From Aquimarina pacifica (GTDB lineage: Bacteria; Bacteroidota; Bacteroidia; Flavobacteriales; Flavobacteriaceae): 64,000 nucleotides of DNA. This document shows, piece after piece, positions 1-8,217 of the stretch. Where the stretch lies: positions 124,001 to 188,000 of the forward strand of contig NZ_JACC01000002.1 of the NCBI RefSeq assembly GCF_000520955.1, written 5' to 3'. The position numbers and the translations under genes were made by a program. The notes under the pieces are model-generated. The model did not search any database. It was not told the origin of the DNA and saw nothing but the letters and a program-made list of their open reading frames with translations. Position 1 is the first letter of the stretch. The number at the start of each line of letters is the position of its first letter.

Positions 1-860
1 GGGAAAGCTAAAATATCAGAAATAGAAAAATAAGGTCTTACATCATTTTGCCATCCAGCAAAAACTATACTTTTATTAGTATCAATTTCCTTTTCGGTTT
101 CGGGTAATAGTGGATCAAGATGATTTTCTCTAATTCCTACCAAAAGAAGTTTAACCTTAGAGTTCTCTTGGCTTATTTTTTTAAAAGCAGCAATCAACTC
201 ATTAATCCCTTTATCTTTGACCAACCTACCTACATATACTACTACCTTATCTTCTGGGTCGATTTTTAATTCGTTACGCAAACTTAAATTATCTTCTTCA
301 CTGTATAAAGAAGGATCAAAGTGAGAAGTATCAATACCATTTGAGCTTCCGTTCGCAATTACTCTCAACTTATTCCTCTTGGTATAACCATTATCAATAA
401 TAATTTGTTCTAATCCGAATGAATTAGGGTATATCATTGTTGCACAACTATAGGTGATTTTCTCTACAACATCCAGCAGTTTTCTTTTATTACCAGTTGC
501 TTCTAACAATGGTAATCCGGCAATTGTATGTAATCGATGAGGAATTCCTGCCAATTTTGCCGCTAACATAGATAAAGTACCTGCTTTGGGTGTATGACTA
601 TGTACAATATCTGGTTTGTGTTTCTTGAAGATTTTATACAACTGATATACAGCTTTGAGATCCTGAAGTGGTGTAATCTTTCTTGTCATTTCTACAGGAA
701 TCACTTCTACTCCTTCTCGTTTTGAAACCTTATCCAAATGACCATCACCATCACTTGAAACACCAATTACAGAATAATACTGCGTCATAAACTTAAGTTG
801 CCCTTGAAGTAAACCACCCAGAGATTTTGGAACTGTAGTAACCCTAATAATCTTGTACAT
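1..860 (-). CDS. Glycosyltransferase family 4 (partial, 3' end outside window)
   Basis: I translated this frame by hand because it runs off the left edge; it stays open from the ATG at 860. The N-terminal half has the GT4 acceptor-side pattern: a Gly-rich loop (VPKSLGGLLQGQL), then HSHTPKAGTLSMLAAKLAG and HTIAGLPL, as in bacterial GT-B enzymes that add N-acetylhexosamines to lipid-linked polysaccharide. The donor-domain start is also visible (VANGSSNGID, then VVYVGRLVKDKGI). Role in cell-surface polysaccharide synthesis is inferred from the family. The catalytic C-terminal EX7E region is outside the window. Substrate cannot be told. It is divergent from the beta-helix lipoprotein gene. Confidence 0.85.
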   Translation of the reverse strand, partial: MYKIIRVTTVPKSLGGLLQGQLKFMTQYYSVIGVSSDGDGHLDKVSKREGVEVIPVEMTRKITPLQDLKAVYQLYKIFKKHKPDIVHSHTPKAGTLSMLAAKLAGIPHRLHTIAGLPLLEATGNKRKLLDVVEKITYSCATMIYPNSFGLEQIIIDNGYTKRNKLRVIANGSSNGIDTSHFDPSLYSEEDNLSLRNELKIDPEDKVVVYVGRLVKDKGINELIAAFKKISQENSKVKLLLVGIRENHLDPLLPETEKEIDTNKSIVFAGWQNDVRPYFSISDILAF

Positions 861-1163
861 TATCTTATATTTGGATTTTATTATTGAATAAATTCAGATG
901 CAAATATATATATATTAGAGGGAGTGTTTTTTAGATCTTTTGAAATTATTTTACAAAATAAAAAAAGTACGGTTTTACTAAATATATTTAAAGATATGTT
1001 AAAAAAAAGGTGGATATTACAGTTTTACCGTAATTAAAAAACGCTTTATTTGACAATTCAATATTTTTAACTTTTTTTTAACTTTTAAAAGCAAACTCAA
1101 CACAATTATTTTATACACCGTGCGTTACCTTAGCATAAATAACCCAAGTAAAATTCCCCCCGA
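861..1163. other. Gene-free divergent intergenic region
   Basis: This 303-base AT-rich stretch lies between the leftward glycosyltransferase and the rightward beta-helix gene, so it should hold both promoters. A TACCTTAG at 1126-1133 is one base off the Bacteroidetes -7 consensus TAnnTTTG, but no TTTG sits at the right distance upstream. I see no open frame or strong hairpin in it. Confidence 0.5.
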
Positions 1164-3206
1164 ATGAAAAATCTACCAAATTTTGTGCTGTTTATTCTGT
1201 ACCTATTATTCTTATTCTCTTGTAGTCAAGAAAATTTAGATGATCTGGTTCCTTTAGGTGTTGACGAAGTCACCGAAGAAAATATAGATGAAGAAGGAAG
1301 ACCAGAAGACGAAGAAGGAGAAGAAATAATACCTGAAGAACCTGAAAACGTGGAAACTACACCATGTGATTATGATTTAGCAAATGCAACTGCCAATTCA
1401 GTTATTGTACTAGATTGTGTTGTTGATCTTAACGGTCAAACTGTTACTTTACCCAATAATGTTGATATCCAGTTTGAAGGAGGAGATATTGTTAATGGAA
1501 CCTTAAAATTTCCTACCAGTTCTGTAACTCCTATCGACGGACGTATCCTAAATTCTTCATTGACTATAGAAGGAAGTGTAGAACTTAAAGATCCTACCTT
1601 TTACTTTTACGCAGTAAGATGGGGTATTATTGAAGGAAAGACTTCTGATGAGATTTCTCAATCTAATAAAGACATTCTACAAGAACTTATCTATTACATA
1701 AAGGATATAGGAGGAAATACTTTCTTTATTAATGCCATGGACGCATATTTTAAGGTTGATGTACCATTAAGTGTCGCTACCCCCGAACGTGCTGCTATTA
1801 CTATTCCTTCTGATTATACATTTCATATGACTGATAATACACACATAAGAATGCAACCTAATGCCTACATTAGACCTTCACTTATGTCTGTAACCGAAAA
1901 CAACAGCAATGTAGTGATTAAAGGAGGTAACCTTTATGGTGATCGAGATACACATGATTATAGTGATGGCGCAACCCATGCATGGGGACATTTATTAAAA
2001 TTAAAAGGATGTCATAACGTTACTGTAGAAGGTGTCAATTTTGAGGATGCTATGGGAGATGGACTCAATATCGCAGGATTATATCACTATTTTGAGTCTA
2101 CTCATATTCCGTCTGAATTTCTTACAATAAGAGGAAATACATTTAAAAACTGTAGAAGAATTAGCCTCTCTATAACTTCAGGAAATGATATAACTATTGA
2201 TAATAACACCTTTATAGATGGTGGTATTGATACAGCTTTATCAGATGGTGAAGCGCCTGCATCAAATATCAATATTGAACCTGTACGTATTTGGGAAGGT
2301 GGCTCTGTAGGTGTTGGAAACTTAAAAGAGTATGAAAAGGTAATGCGTGTTTATATAATAAATAACACACAAATCGGTGAAGGAGAATTTCTTGCTTCCC
2401 ATGCCGATGGACCTATTGTATTTGATAATAACACTATGGAAAGCCCAATAGCATATACCGTGGCGAACGGAGTTGAAATTACCAATAATACTTTTAACTA
2501 CAACCCTGATTTAGTTGCAGGAAGCGCAATATCAGCTGTTGGTCCTCCTGTTATGAATCACCCATTGGTATTTGACAATGTGATTTCTGGTAACAAAATA
2601 TATGGATATAGTACAGGAATTAGCCTAAATGGTAACTTTGTAACGGTATCTGATAATTATATCGAAGCAAATACTGGGATTGTATTAAGTTCAGGTTCAG
2701 GAGAAGGTTTAGCCGACGCTACCGTTTCTGGTAATACAATTAAAGCAGAACAATATGGTATCAGAGGTACCAAATTATTAGAAAATGTTACGGTAAGTAA
2801 TAATGAAATTGAAGGTAAAAGTTTCCCTCTATATATGAATGGAGTAAATGATGACTCGGGTCAAGAATCTGCTAAGGTATATGTGACTGGTAACTTCCTT
2901 AATAAAAATAGATCTGGACAGAATACTTATGACTCTAAGATTTCTAATATTACGCTGGTAAATGGTCTTGAACTCACCGAGAATCAATCTAATGGAGGAT
3001 ATGAAATTATTGGTTCTGAAAATCTAGTAGTAAGTGGTAATGTTATAAGTTCTACCACTACTCATGGTTTTGATTTTATGACCAGCGCCACAACGAATTC
3101 TGAGTTTTCAGGTAATGAAATTACAGTTGCAAGTAACAAAAATTGTATTAATGAACGAGTTTCATTAAGCAGTTCAGTTACATTCAGCAATAATGATTGT
3201 ATGTAG
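1164..3206 (+). CDS. Secreted lipoprotein with right-handed parallel beta-helix
   Basis: The 680-residue product starts with a signal peptide ending in the lipobox LFSC (Cys20), so it should be a lipoprotein. A very acidic linker (about 35-65, many Glu/Asp) follows. From about 215 to the C-terminus there are many irregular coils of the form N-N-x-(F/I)/G-N-x-I (for example ITNNTFNYN, VSGNTIKAE, VSNNEIEGK), typical of pectate-lyase-like right-handed beta-helices. Such folds are common in polysaccharide lyases, hydrolases and epimerases, but I see no catalytic signature, so substrate is unknown. A strong terminator follows. It is a single-gene unit. Confidence 0.8.
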   Translation: MKNLPNFVLFILYLLFLFSCSQENLDDLVPLGVDEVTEENIDEEGRPEDEEGEEIIPEEPENVETTPCDYDLANATANSVIVLDCVVDLNGQTVTLPNNVDIQFEGGDIVNGTLKFPTSSVTPIDGRILNSSLTIEGSVELKDPTFYFYAVRWGIIEGKTSDEISQSNKDILQELIYYIKDIGGNTFFINAMDAYFKVDVPLSVATPERAAITIPSDYTFHMTDNTHIRMQPNAYIRPSLMSVTENNSNVVIKGGNLYGDRDTHDYSDGATHAWGHLLKLKGCHNVTVEGVNFEDAMGDGLNIAGLYHYFESTHIPSEFLTIRGNTFKNCRRISLSITSGNDITIDNNTFIDGGIDTALSDGEAPASNINIEPVRIWEGGSVGVGNLKEYEKVMRVYIINNTQIGEGEFLASHADGPIVFDNNTMESPIAYTVANGVEITNNTFNYNPDLVAGSAISAVGPPVMNHPLVFDNVISGNKIYGYSTGISLNGNFVTVSDNYIEANTGIVLSSGSGEGLADATVSGNTIKAEQYGIRGTKLLENVTVSNNEIEGKSFPLYMNGVNDDSGQESAKVYVTGNFLNKNRSGQNTYDSKISNITLVNGLELTENQSNGGYEIIGSENLVVSGNVISSTTTHGFDFMTSATTNSEFSGNEITVASNKNCINERVSLSSSVTFSNNDCM

Positions 3207-3250
3207 TAAAAAACCTAATATAGGCATATACGCCTGTATATAAATAATAG

Positions 3251-3300
3251 CAAACCCCTAACTAGAATGAAAAAATTCTAAATGTTAGGGGTTTGTTTAT
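3251..3300 (+). terminator. Rho-independent terminator after beta-helix gene
   Basis: A 12-bp perfect stem (CAAACCCCTAAC at 3251-3262 with its complement at 3284-3295) encloses a second 6-bp stem (TAGAAT/ATTCTA, 3263-3268 and 3275-3280) and is followed by a T-rich run. Confidence 0.85.
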
Positions 3301-3349
3301 TATATTGTAAATAGATTAAAATGGCTTCATAAACTTTAATATTAAAAAA

Positions 3350-3715
3350 ATGAATAATCCTATACAATGGTTAGAAATTGCTACAATAGACATTGAGAGA
3401 GCAAAAGACTTTTACTCAAAAGTGTTTCATTTAGAATTTCAATTGCTAGAAACTCCCGATAGTAAGATGTATATGTTCGGAGAACCTGCAAGACCCGGTT
3501 CAGCTGGATCTTTAATTCAATCTGCAGATAGTAAGCCAAGTACAGATGGTACGATAATTTATTTTTCTTGTGAGGATGTTGCTACAGAAGCAGGACGTGT
3601 AGAAGAAGCCGGAGGTAAATTAATAATTCCTAAAACAGATATTGGTGAATTTGGTTTTTTTGCCCAACTCATTGATACCGAAGGTAACCGCATTGGCCTA
3701 CATTCTAATATGTAA
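3350..3715 (+). CDS. VOC-family protein (glyoxalase/bleomycin-resistance fold)
   Basis: The 121-residue product has the usual VOC layout: an opening strand with WLEIATIDIERAKDFYSKVFHLEF, a central strand with YFSCEDVATEAGRVEEAGGKLI, and a closing EFGFFAQLIDTEGNRIGLHS. Proteins of this type form metal-dependent isomerases, dioxygenases or resistance proteins. Candidate metal ligands such as E119 of classical glyoxalases are not clear here, so no reaction can be assigned. Length is normal for a single-module, dimer-forming VOC protein. It stands alone between two regulated units. Confidence 0.85.
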   Translation: MNNPIQWLEIATIDIERAKDFYSKVFHLEFQLLETPDSKMYMFGEPARPGSAGSLIQSADSKPSTDGTIIYFSCEDVATEAGRVEEAGGKLIIPKTDIGEFGFFAQLIDTEGNRIGLHSNM

Positions 3716-3947
3716 AGAATACGGTTTACCAACGTATTTAAATAGATATGTAATAACTCAAAATACAGAAATCAAGGTTTATTGTACTTATCCCTGTTCG
3801 AATAGAAAAAGTACAAACTGATACCCCTACCCTCTTTTCTAAAAAAGAGTACTCTACAAAACCCTCAAAGGAGTTATGTATTTTGAATTAAAATCTGTAG
3901 CTTAGATTAACTTAAAAACAGCAACACTTGTTGTGATATAATCTCGA

Positions 3948-4514
3948 ATGCGGCCCGATTTATCAACTTTCATATCAAAATTTGTATCCTTTTCAGAAAA
4001 AGAATTAGAAATCATTAATAACAAATATTGTGAAGTAACAATTGATAAAAATGATTTTTTTCTTCGAGAAGGAGAAGTCTGTAAAAAAGCTGCTTTCATC
4101 ATAAATGGTTCTTGTATTCTTTCTCAAACATTAAATACAGGTGATGTATTAGTTCTGGATTTTTTTACAGAAGGAGATATGATAAGTGATTATTATAGTT
4201 TTCTAAAAAACACACCTACAGATACCAATATTAAGGCATTAGAAAAAACGACACTTTTAATAATTTCGAAAAAAGACATTGACTATCTTCTTCAAACCAT
4301 TCCTAATTATCAAAAGTTTGGCAGAATTATAGCAGAACAGTCTTTTATACGCATTGCAGAAAAAGTAAAGCGAAGTGGATTATCTGCTTTTGAAAGGTAT
4401 CAGTTACTCATAAGAGAAAAGCCTATTATTGCCAAAAAATTCCCTCAATATATGATTGCTTCCTACTTGGGAATAAGTCCTGAATGGTTATCAAAAATAA
4501 GAGCCAAAAAGTAA
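3948..4514 (+). CDS. Crp/Fnr-family transcriptional regulator
   Basis: The 188-residue product has an N-terminal cyclic-nucleotide-binding-like beta-barrel (about 20-115; for example FLREGEVCKKAAFIINGSC and DFFTEGDMISDYYSF) and a C-terminal winged-helix region (about 145-188; YMIASYLGISPEWLSKIRAKK is the recognition helix-turn-helix). This short Bacteroidetes subtype usually lacks the residues for cAMP binding and its ligand is unknown. It lies 78 bases upstream of the PhlG-like lipoprotein gene in the same direction, so that gene is a likely target or operon partner. The 232 bases before it hold only a weak 7-bp hairpin near 3832-3849. Confidence 0.88.
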   Translation: MRPDLSTFISKFVSFSEKELEIINNKYCEVTIDKNDFFLREGEVCKKAAFIINGSCILSQTLNTGDVLVLDFFTEGDMISDYYSFLKNTPTDTNIKALEKTTLLIISKKDIDYLLQTIPNYQKFGRIIAEQSFIRIAEKVKRSGLSAFERYQLLIREKPIIAKKFPQYMIASYLGISPEWLSKIRAKK

Positions 4515-4555
4515 TTTCTTGAATTTATTCAATGAAAAAGAGATTCCTATCCCTG

Positions 4556-4563
4556 TAATTTTG
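4556..4563 (+). promoter_or_regulatory. Candidate -7 promoter element (TAATTTTG)
   Basis: An exact match to the Bacteroidetes -7 consensus TAnnTTTG lies 29 bases before the ATG of the PhlG-like lipoprotein gene. No TTTG is found at the normal 17-20 base spacing upstream, so only half of the promoter is supported. Confidence 0.4.
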
Positions 4564-4592
4564 TGTTGACATAAAGCAAAAAAATACAGAAA

Positions 4593-5444
4593 ATGAAGAA
4601 TCTTAGTTTACAATCAACTGTTGCTTTTTTATTATTATCAATTTTAACAGGGTGTAGTTTAGGAAGTATTGCAGACCCAGAAGTTTATCCTGTTGAACTT
4701 ACAAAATCAGAAAAAAAACATCCACTTGTAAAATATTATCACAATGTAGCCAAAGCAAGCGATCAACAATACAAAAGCTTGGTATATCATAGTCCTGAAA
4801 ACGGACTACCTTTTAGTGATATCAATAAAGTATTAGAGAAAGGGTATTTGCCAATGGAAAATGGGTATACTCGTTTCAAAGACGGCTCAGGCTATGTTGC
4901 AGTCAATACACAGTTTCCCAATTCAAGCGGAAAAATGCTTGATTGGTGGTTTGAGTGGGTTGGTTATGATATCATGCGATATAAAATTTGGTATCCTGGC
5001 TTACATTCTTCTGCACTGTATGAAAAATATGAAGAACCTGACACCTTCTCAATTTCAAAATATGTTAATGAGCATCCAGAAGGAAAAACAAAGCATACCA
5101 TTGAAACCATGAGAAAGGGTGGTAAACTTCAAGACTTGCAAATTACTTTTGTTAACCCCAAACAGTTTGGTATAGATGTTTCTCAACTTGGAGAAAACCA
5201 ATGGGTGATCTGTGGCAATGTAGAATCCGGAGAACGTCTTGTAGTTCAAATGGCTCATTTTGTTCGCGAAACAGAAAATGGAGTTGAAATGAGGAGTAGA
5301 TTTTGGGTAGGAAATAAGCTGCCATGGATAGCAAGAAAACTGGCTATCTCAGAAGAACAACTTTATGATCTAGCCCATCATTGCCTGTCTGAATACACAC
5401 AACTAGCTAGCTTTTTACCCGAAGTCTACGAAACCTACAATTAA
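4593..5444 (+). CDS. Lipoprotein with DAPG-hydrolase (PhlG)-like domain
   Basis: The 283-residue product has a lipoprotein signal (LLLSILTGC, Cys21). The rest resembles the DAPG hydrolase PhlG family, which cleaves a C-C bond of 2,4-diacetylphloroglucinol with a zinc ion held by His and Glu residues in a START-like fold. Matching landmarks are MLDWWFEWVGYDIMRYKIW followed by YPGLHSSALYEKY, then MAHFVRETENGVEMRSRFW, and DLAHHCLSEY near the end, which together offer the His/Glu ligand set. An exported, membrane-anchored version is unusual because PhlG itself is cytoplasmic. It follows a Crp/Fnr regulator. Family assignment is from memory of the motif order; the true substrate is unknown. Confidence 0.65.
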   Translation: MKNLSLQSTVAFLLLSILTGCSLGSIADPEVYPVELTKSEKKHPLVKYYHNVAKASDQQYKSLVYHSPENGLPFSDINKVLEKGYLPMENGYTRFKDGSGYVAVNTQFPNSSGKMLDWWFEWVGYDIMRYKIWYPGLHSSALYEKYEEPDTFSISKYVNEHPEGKTKHTIETMRKGGKLQDLQITFVNPKQFGIDVSQLGENQWVICGNVESGERLVVQMAHFVRETENGVEMRSRFWVGNKLPWIARKLAISEEQLYDLAHHCLSEYTQLASFLPEVYETYN

Positions 5445-5483
5445 TTTATTGAAAAAATACAACAACTATCATAAATAGAAATT

Positions 5484-6314
5484 ATGAAATTTACAAAAAT
5501 CATATTATTCCTTCTTTTTACTATAACAGGATTATTTTCTTCTTGTAATGTAAACGTTTTTAAATATTCTGATTTACGTCCTACGGGCTATACTTTCCCA
5601 AATGACACACTAAAAGCCAAACTGTTAATAAAGGAAATGACCATCGCTCATAAAAACCATCTTTGGGATGACATTAAGACGTATCAGGTACAATTTGAGG
5701 AAGAATCTTTTGGTTTTTTTGGAAGAAGATCCTCCCCTTTTAAAGAGCTAAAAATGGACTTCTCGTTAAACTATATTCCTAAAACATTTAATGGATTGAT
5801 GGAAATAAAAAGTGGTAAAGAAAAAGGTGATTTATGGGGGATTAAAGACGGAAAAACATATAAACGAAATAAGGAAAATATTGTATTTCAAGATAATAAA
5901 TCTTATAAATTTTCAATGAATACATTTCAGTATTTTATTGAGTTTCCTAATAGGATTATAGAAGCTAACATCATAGACTACCTTGGGACAAAAAACATTG
6001 ATGGTAAAGTCACAGAAGGGGTCATTGTTTCTTGGAACAAACTAGAGCCTCAAGAAAATATCGATCAATATATAATCTGGTTAGACGCCAAAACAAAGCG
6101 TATAGTTCTTGTAGAATATACCGTTAGAGAAAAAATTAAATTTGCCAGAGGATCGGCTTATTTTTCGAATTATAAGGAATTTAATGGTTTTCTACTACCC
6201 ACCAAAATTTCTTCTAAATCTAATATTAAAAAGAATGGGTATCTACACATCAAGAAGATTAATAATTTCACCCCTAATGTATTAACAATAGATTACTTAA
6301 AACCATCAAAATAA
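5484..6314 (+). CDS. Lipoprotein, LolA-like/DUF6503-type envelope protein (paralogue A)
   Basis: The 276-residue product has a lipoprotein signal (GLFSSC, Cys20). It is a clear paralogue of the convergent gene at 6538-7365: both share KMDFSLNYIPK/KVKFSLNYIPK, a WGI-x-x-G-x-TYK motif, IDQYIIW(L/I)D and an AYF-x-NYK-x-(F/Y)NG-(F/L)LLP block. The beta-rich layout with an interior IDQYIIWLD strand looks like LolA/LppX-type lipid-binding folds, but no function is known. It starts 39 bases after the PhlG-like gene and is probably cotranscribed with it. Confidence 0.65.
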   Translation: MKFTKIILFLLFTITGLFSSCNVNVFKYSDLRPTGYTFPNDTLKAKLLIKEMTIAHKNHLWDDIKTYQVQFEEESFGFFGRRSSPFKELKMDFSLNYIPKTFNGLMEIKSGKEKGDLWGIKDGKTYKRNKENIVFQDNKSYKFSMNTFQYFIEFPNRIIEANIIDYLGTKNIDGKVTEGVIVSWNKLEPQENIDQYIIWLDAKTKRIVLVEYTVREKIKFARGSAYFSNYKEFNGFLLPTKISSKSNIKKNGYLHIKKINNFTPNVLTIDYLKPSK

Positions 6315-6537
6315 TTTACAACAAAAACGATCGTTGAATACTCTCTGCACAAAATAGGCAGAAAATTCAATGATTGGTTATAAAGAATATTCTTAATCTT
6401 ATATCATACAATAGAAACTACCCATCAATATTTTTGATTTGAATGAAGTATGTTACTCATAAAAAATAGTACTGTAAACGTATATATTACCTGTATAGCA
6501 TATCTAATATTTCAAAGATATAATGTGAAATAAAGAA

Positions 6538-7365
6538 TTAATCCAATGGTAGTAAAGAGTCTTTATCCATATAATTTGTTTTAAAATCTAAAATCCCCAT
6601 CTTATGTAAATACCCTTTTGTAAGAAGATTCGATTCTACGGGTAAGAGTGACGGCAAAAGTAAACCATTATAGTTCTTGTAGTTCTGAAAGTAAGCTGCT
6701 CCAGAAACAAAACCGTACATTTCTCTAACAGTATACGCGACCTTTACGATTCTTTTTGAGTTAATATCTATCCAGATTATATATTGATCGATATCTTTTT
6801 GCGGTTTTAAACTACCCCAAGAAGCTAACACTCCCTCTACCTCTATCCCATTAATAATATTTCTTCCTAAATATTCTAGAGCTGTTGCTTCTTGAATACG
6901 ACTCGGAAATTCAACAAAATATTGATATGTCGGAATCCAAAATTTCATATCCTTATCATCCTGTACTACAATCTCATTACTATCATTTTTTTTATATGTC
7001 TGTCCCGATTGAATTCCCCAAATAATTCCCTTATCCTTTCCTGTTAAAATTTCAAGCTGACCATTAAAAATTTTAGGAATGTAATTCAACGAAAATTTTA
7101 CTTTCTGTTCCTGAAACGGATGACTTTGTTTTCCCAAAAAACCATAGAATTCATCTTCGTAAATTACATTGTAAGTTTGAATACTATCCCAAAACTGAAT
7201 ACCATGTGCTTCACCCATTTCAGTCAATACTATTTTTGCCTTATTGTAGCTATCAGGAAAACTTGTATTTTCTGGTTTCAAGTTTGACAAACTAAAAAAT
7301 TTTACACCTACCCAAATCAATAAAACTCCTAACAAGATTAATGAGATTCTAAAAACATTTTTCAT
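6538..7365 (-). CDS. Envelope protein, membrane-anchored paralogue B of 5484-6314
   Basis: The 275-residue product is a paralogue of the protein at 5484-6314 along its whole length, but its N-terminus (about residues 5-27) is an uncleaved-looking hydrophobic segment without a lipobox Cys, so it is probably an inner-membrane-anchored periplasmic protein. Shared blocks include SLNYIPKIFNG, YQYFVEFPSRIQEA and DQYIIWIDINSKRIVKVAYTVRE. It is divergent from the HxlR regulator gene, 76 bases away, which is the usual arrangement for a regulator and its target. Function is unknown. Confidence 0.65.
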   Translation of the reverse strand: MKNVFRISLILLGVLLIWVGVKFFSLSNLKPENTSFPDSYNKAKIVLTEMGEAHGIQFWDSIQTYNVIYEDEFYGFLGKQSHPFQEQKVKFSLNYIPKIFNGQLEILTGKDKGIIWGIQSGQTYKKNDSNEIVVQDDKDMKFWIPTYQYFVEFPSRIQEATALEYLGRNIINGIEVEGVLASWGSLKPQKDIDQYIIWIDINSKRIVKVAYTVREMYGFVSGAAYFQNYKNYNGLLLPSLLPVESNLLTKGYLHKMGILDFKTNYMDKDSLLPLD

Positions 7366-7441
7366 CTAATTAATATTAGTGATTAAGTTACTTTTATAAA
7401 CCAAATATAATTTATAAATTTAAATATTTCACCAAGTTACC
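7366..7441. promoter_or_regulatory. Divergent promoter/operator region (HxlR regulator and envelope gene)
   Basis: Within 76 bases there are two copies of the palindrome TTTATAAA (7393-7400 and 7411-7418), 18 bases apart, about 1.7 helical turns. A short repeat AAGTTAC occurs at 7385-7391 and 7434-7440. Such paired dyads between an HxlR gene and a divergent target are plausible operators; this is inference. Confidence 0.35.
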
Positions 7442-7906
7442 ATGAAGAAACCAAGTTCCCATATAGAAATTAACACTAAAAATCAACTACTTACTACTCA
7501 AAAAAGATTAAAAAATATTTTAGGGCATCTCGATCCTCTAAACCCTCCTGATGTATGTCCTATAAAAGATATACTGGCAAATGTTACAGATAAATGGAGT
7601 ATTCTTATAATCATTATGCTTGGAGAGAGTGAAAAATTAAGATTTAACGAACTAAAAAAAAGAATTAAAGGAATTTCTTCTAAAGTATTAGCCGAAAGAC
7701 TCAAAAGAATGGAAAGAGATGGTTATATACAAAGAGAAATGTTTTCAGAAGTTCCTATTAGAGTCGAATATCAGCTAACCGCTTTTGGAATTAAATATTT
7801 GAATCAGGTATTAAATTTGACACAATGGATTAATGATGAAGTTCCCGAAATATTAAAACGTAGAATACAATTTGACAAAATAAAGTCAATTACCAACAGA
7901 ACATAA
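7442..7906 (+). CDS. HxlR-family winged-helix transcriptional regulator
   Basis: The 154-residue product has the full HxlR domain from about residue 38 to 140: CPIKDILANVTDKWSILII, then LRFNELKKRIKGISSKVLAERLKRMERDGYI (recognition helix and wing), then VEYQLTAFG. The Cys in the opening CPI is a conserved position that senses electrophiles or oxidants in several family members. The N-terminal extension of about 35 residues is longer than usual. It is divergent from the envelope gene at 6538-7365, the likely regulated partner. Confidence 0.9.
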   Translation: MKKPSSHIEINTKNQLLTTQKRLKNILGHLDPLNPPDVCPIKDILANVTDKWSILIIIMLGESEKLRFNELKKRIKGISSKVLAERLKRMERDGYIQREMFSEVPIRVEYQLTAFGIKYLNQVLNLTQWINDEVPEILKRRIQFDKIKSITNRT

Positions 7907-8217
7907 AAAGAAGGATATCATACCAAAATTAGTATCAAGCCACATTAGTTCATTAAATATTATGAATTAATAGACCTTTATTTGGTTTTAGGAGATCCAA
8001 ACGATGCCTATGAAACACCGAGAACATTCGAAACAAATACACAAACAACACTCGAATATGTAATCAGAAATAAGTTTATTTCGGTATAATAAGGGAAGAT
8101 AAACTTTAAAGAACTAATAAACGCATTAAACGTATGAATTCGGATAAACCAGTATAAATAACAGTAGAAAGCAATGATTAAGCAATTACTAAGCAATGAA
8201 CAAATACAATTGATAAA
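7907..8217. other. Gene-free stretch with a possible gene remnant
   Basis: This 311-base interval lies between the HxlR gene and the acyltransferase gene. It contains a 46-codon open frame without a start codon at 7949-8089 (+), with protein-like composition (for example VLGDPNDAYETPRTFE), which may be a fragment of a lost gene. I see no hairpin or clear promoter. Confidence 0.4.

Noticed and set aside
3832..3849. 7-bp hairpin CTCTTTT/AAAAGAG upstream of the Crp/Fnr gene
   Set aside because: No T run follows and the stem is short, so it is neither a good terminator nor a clear operator.
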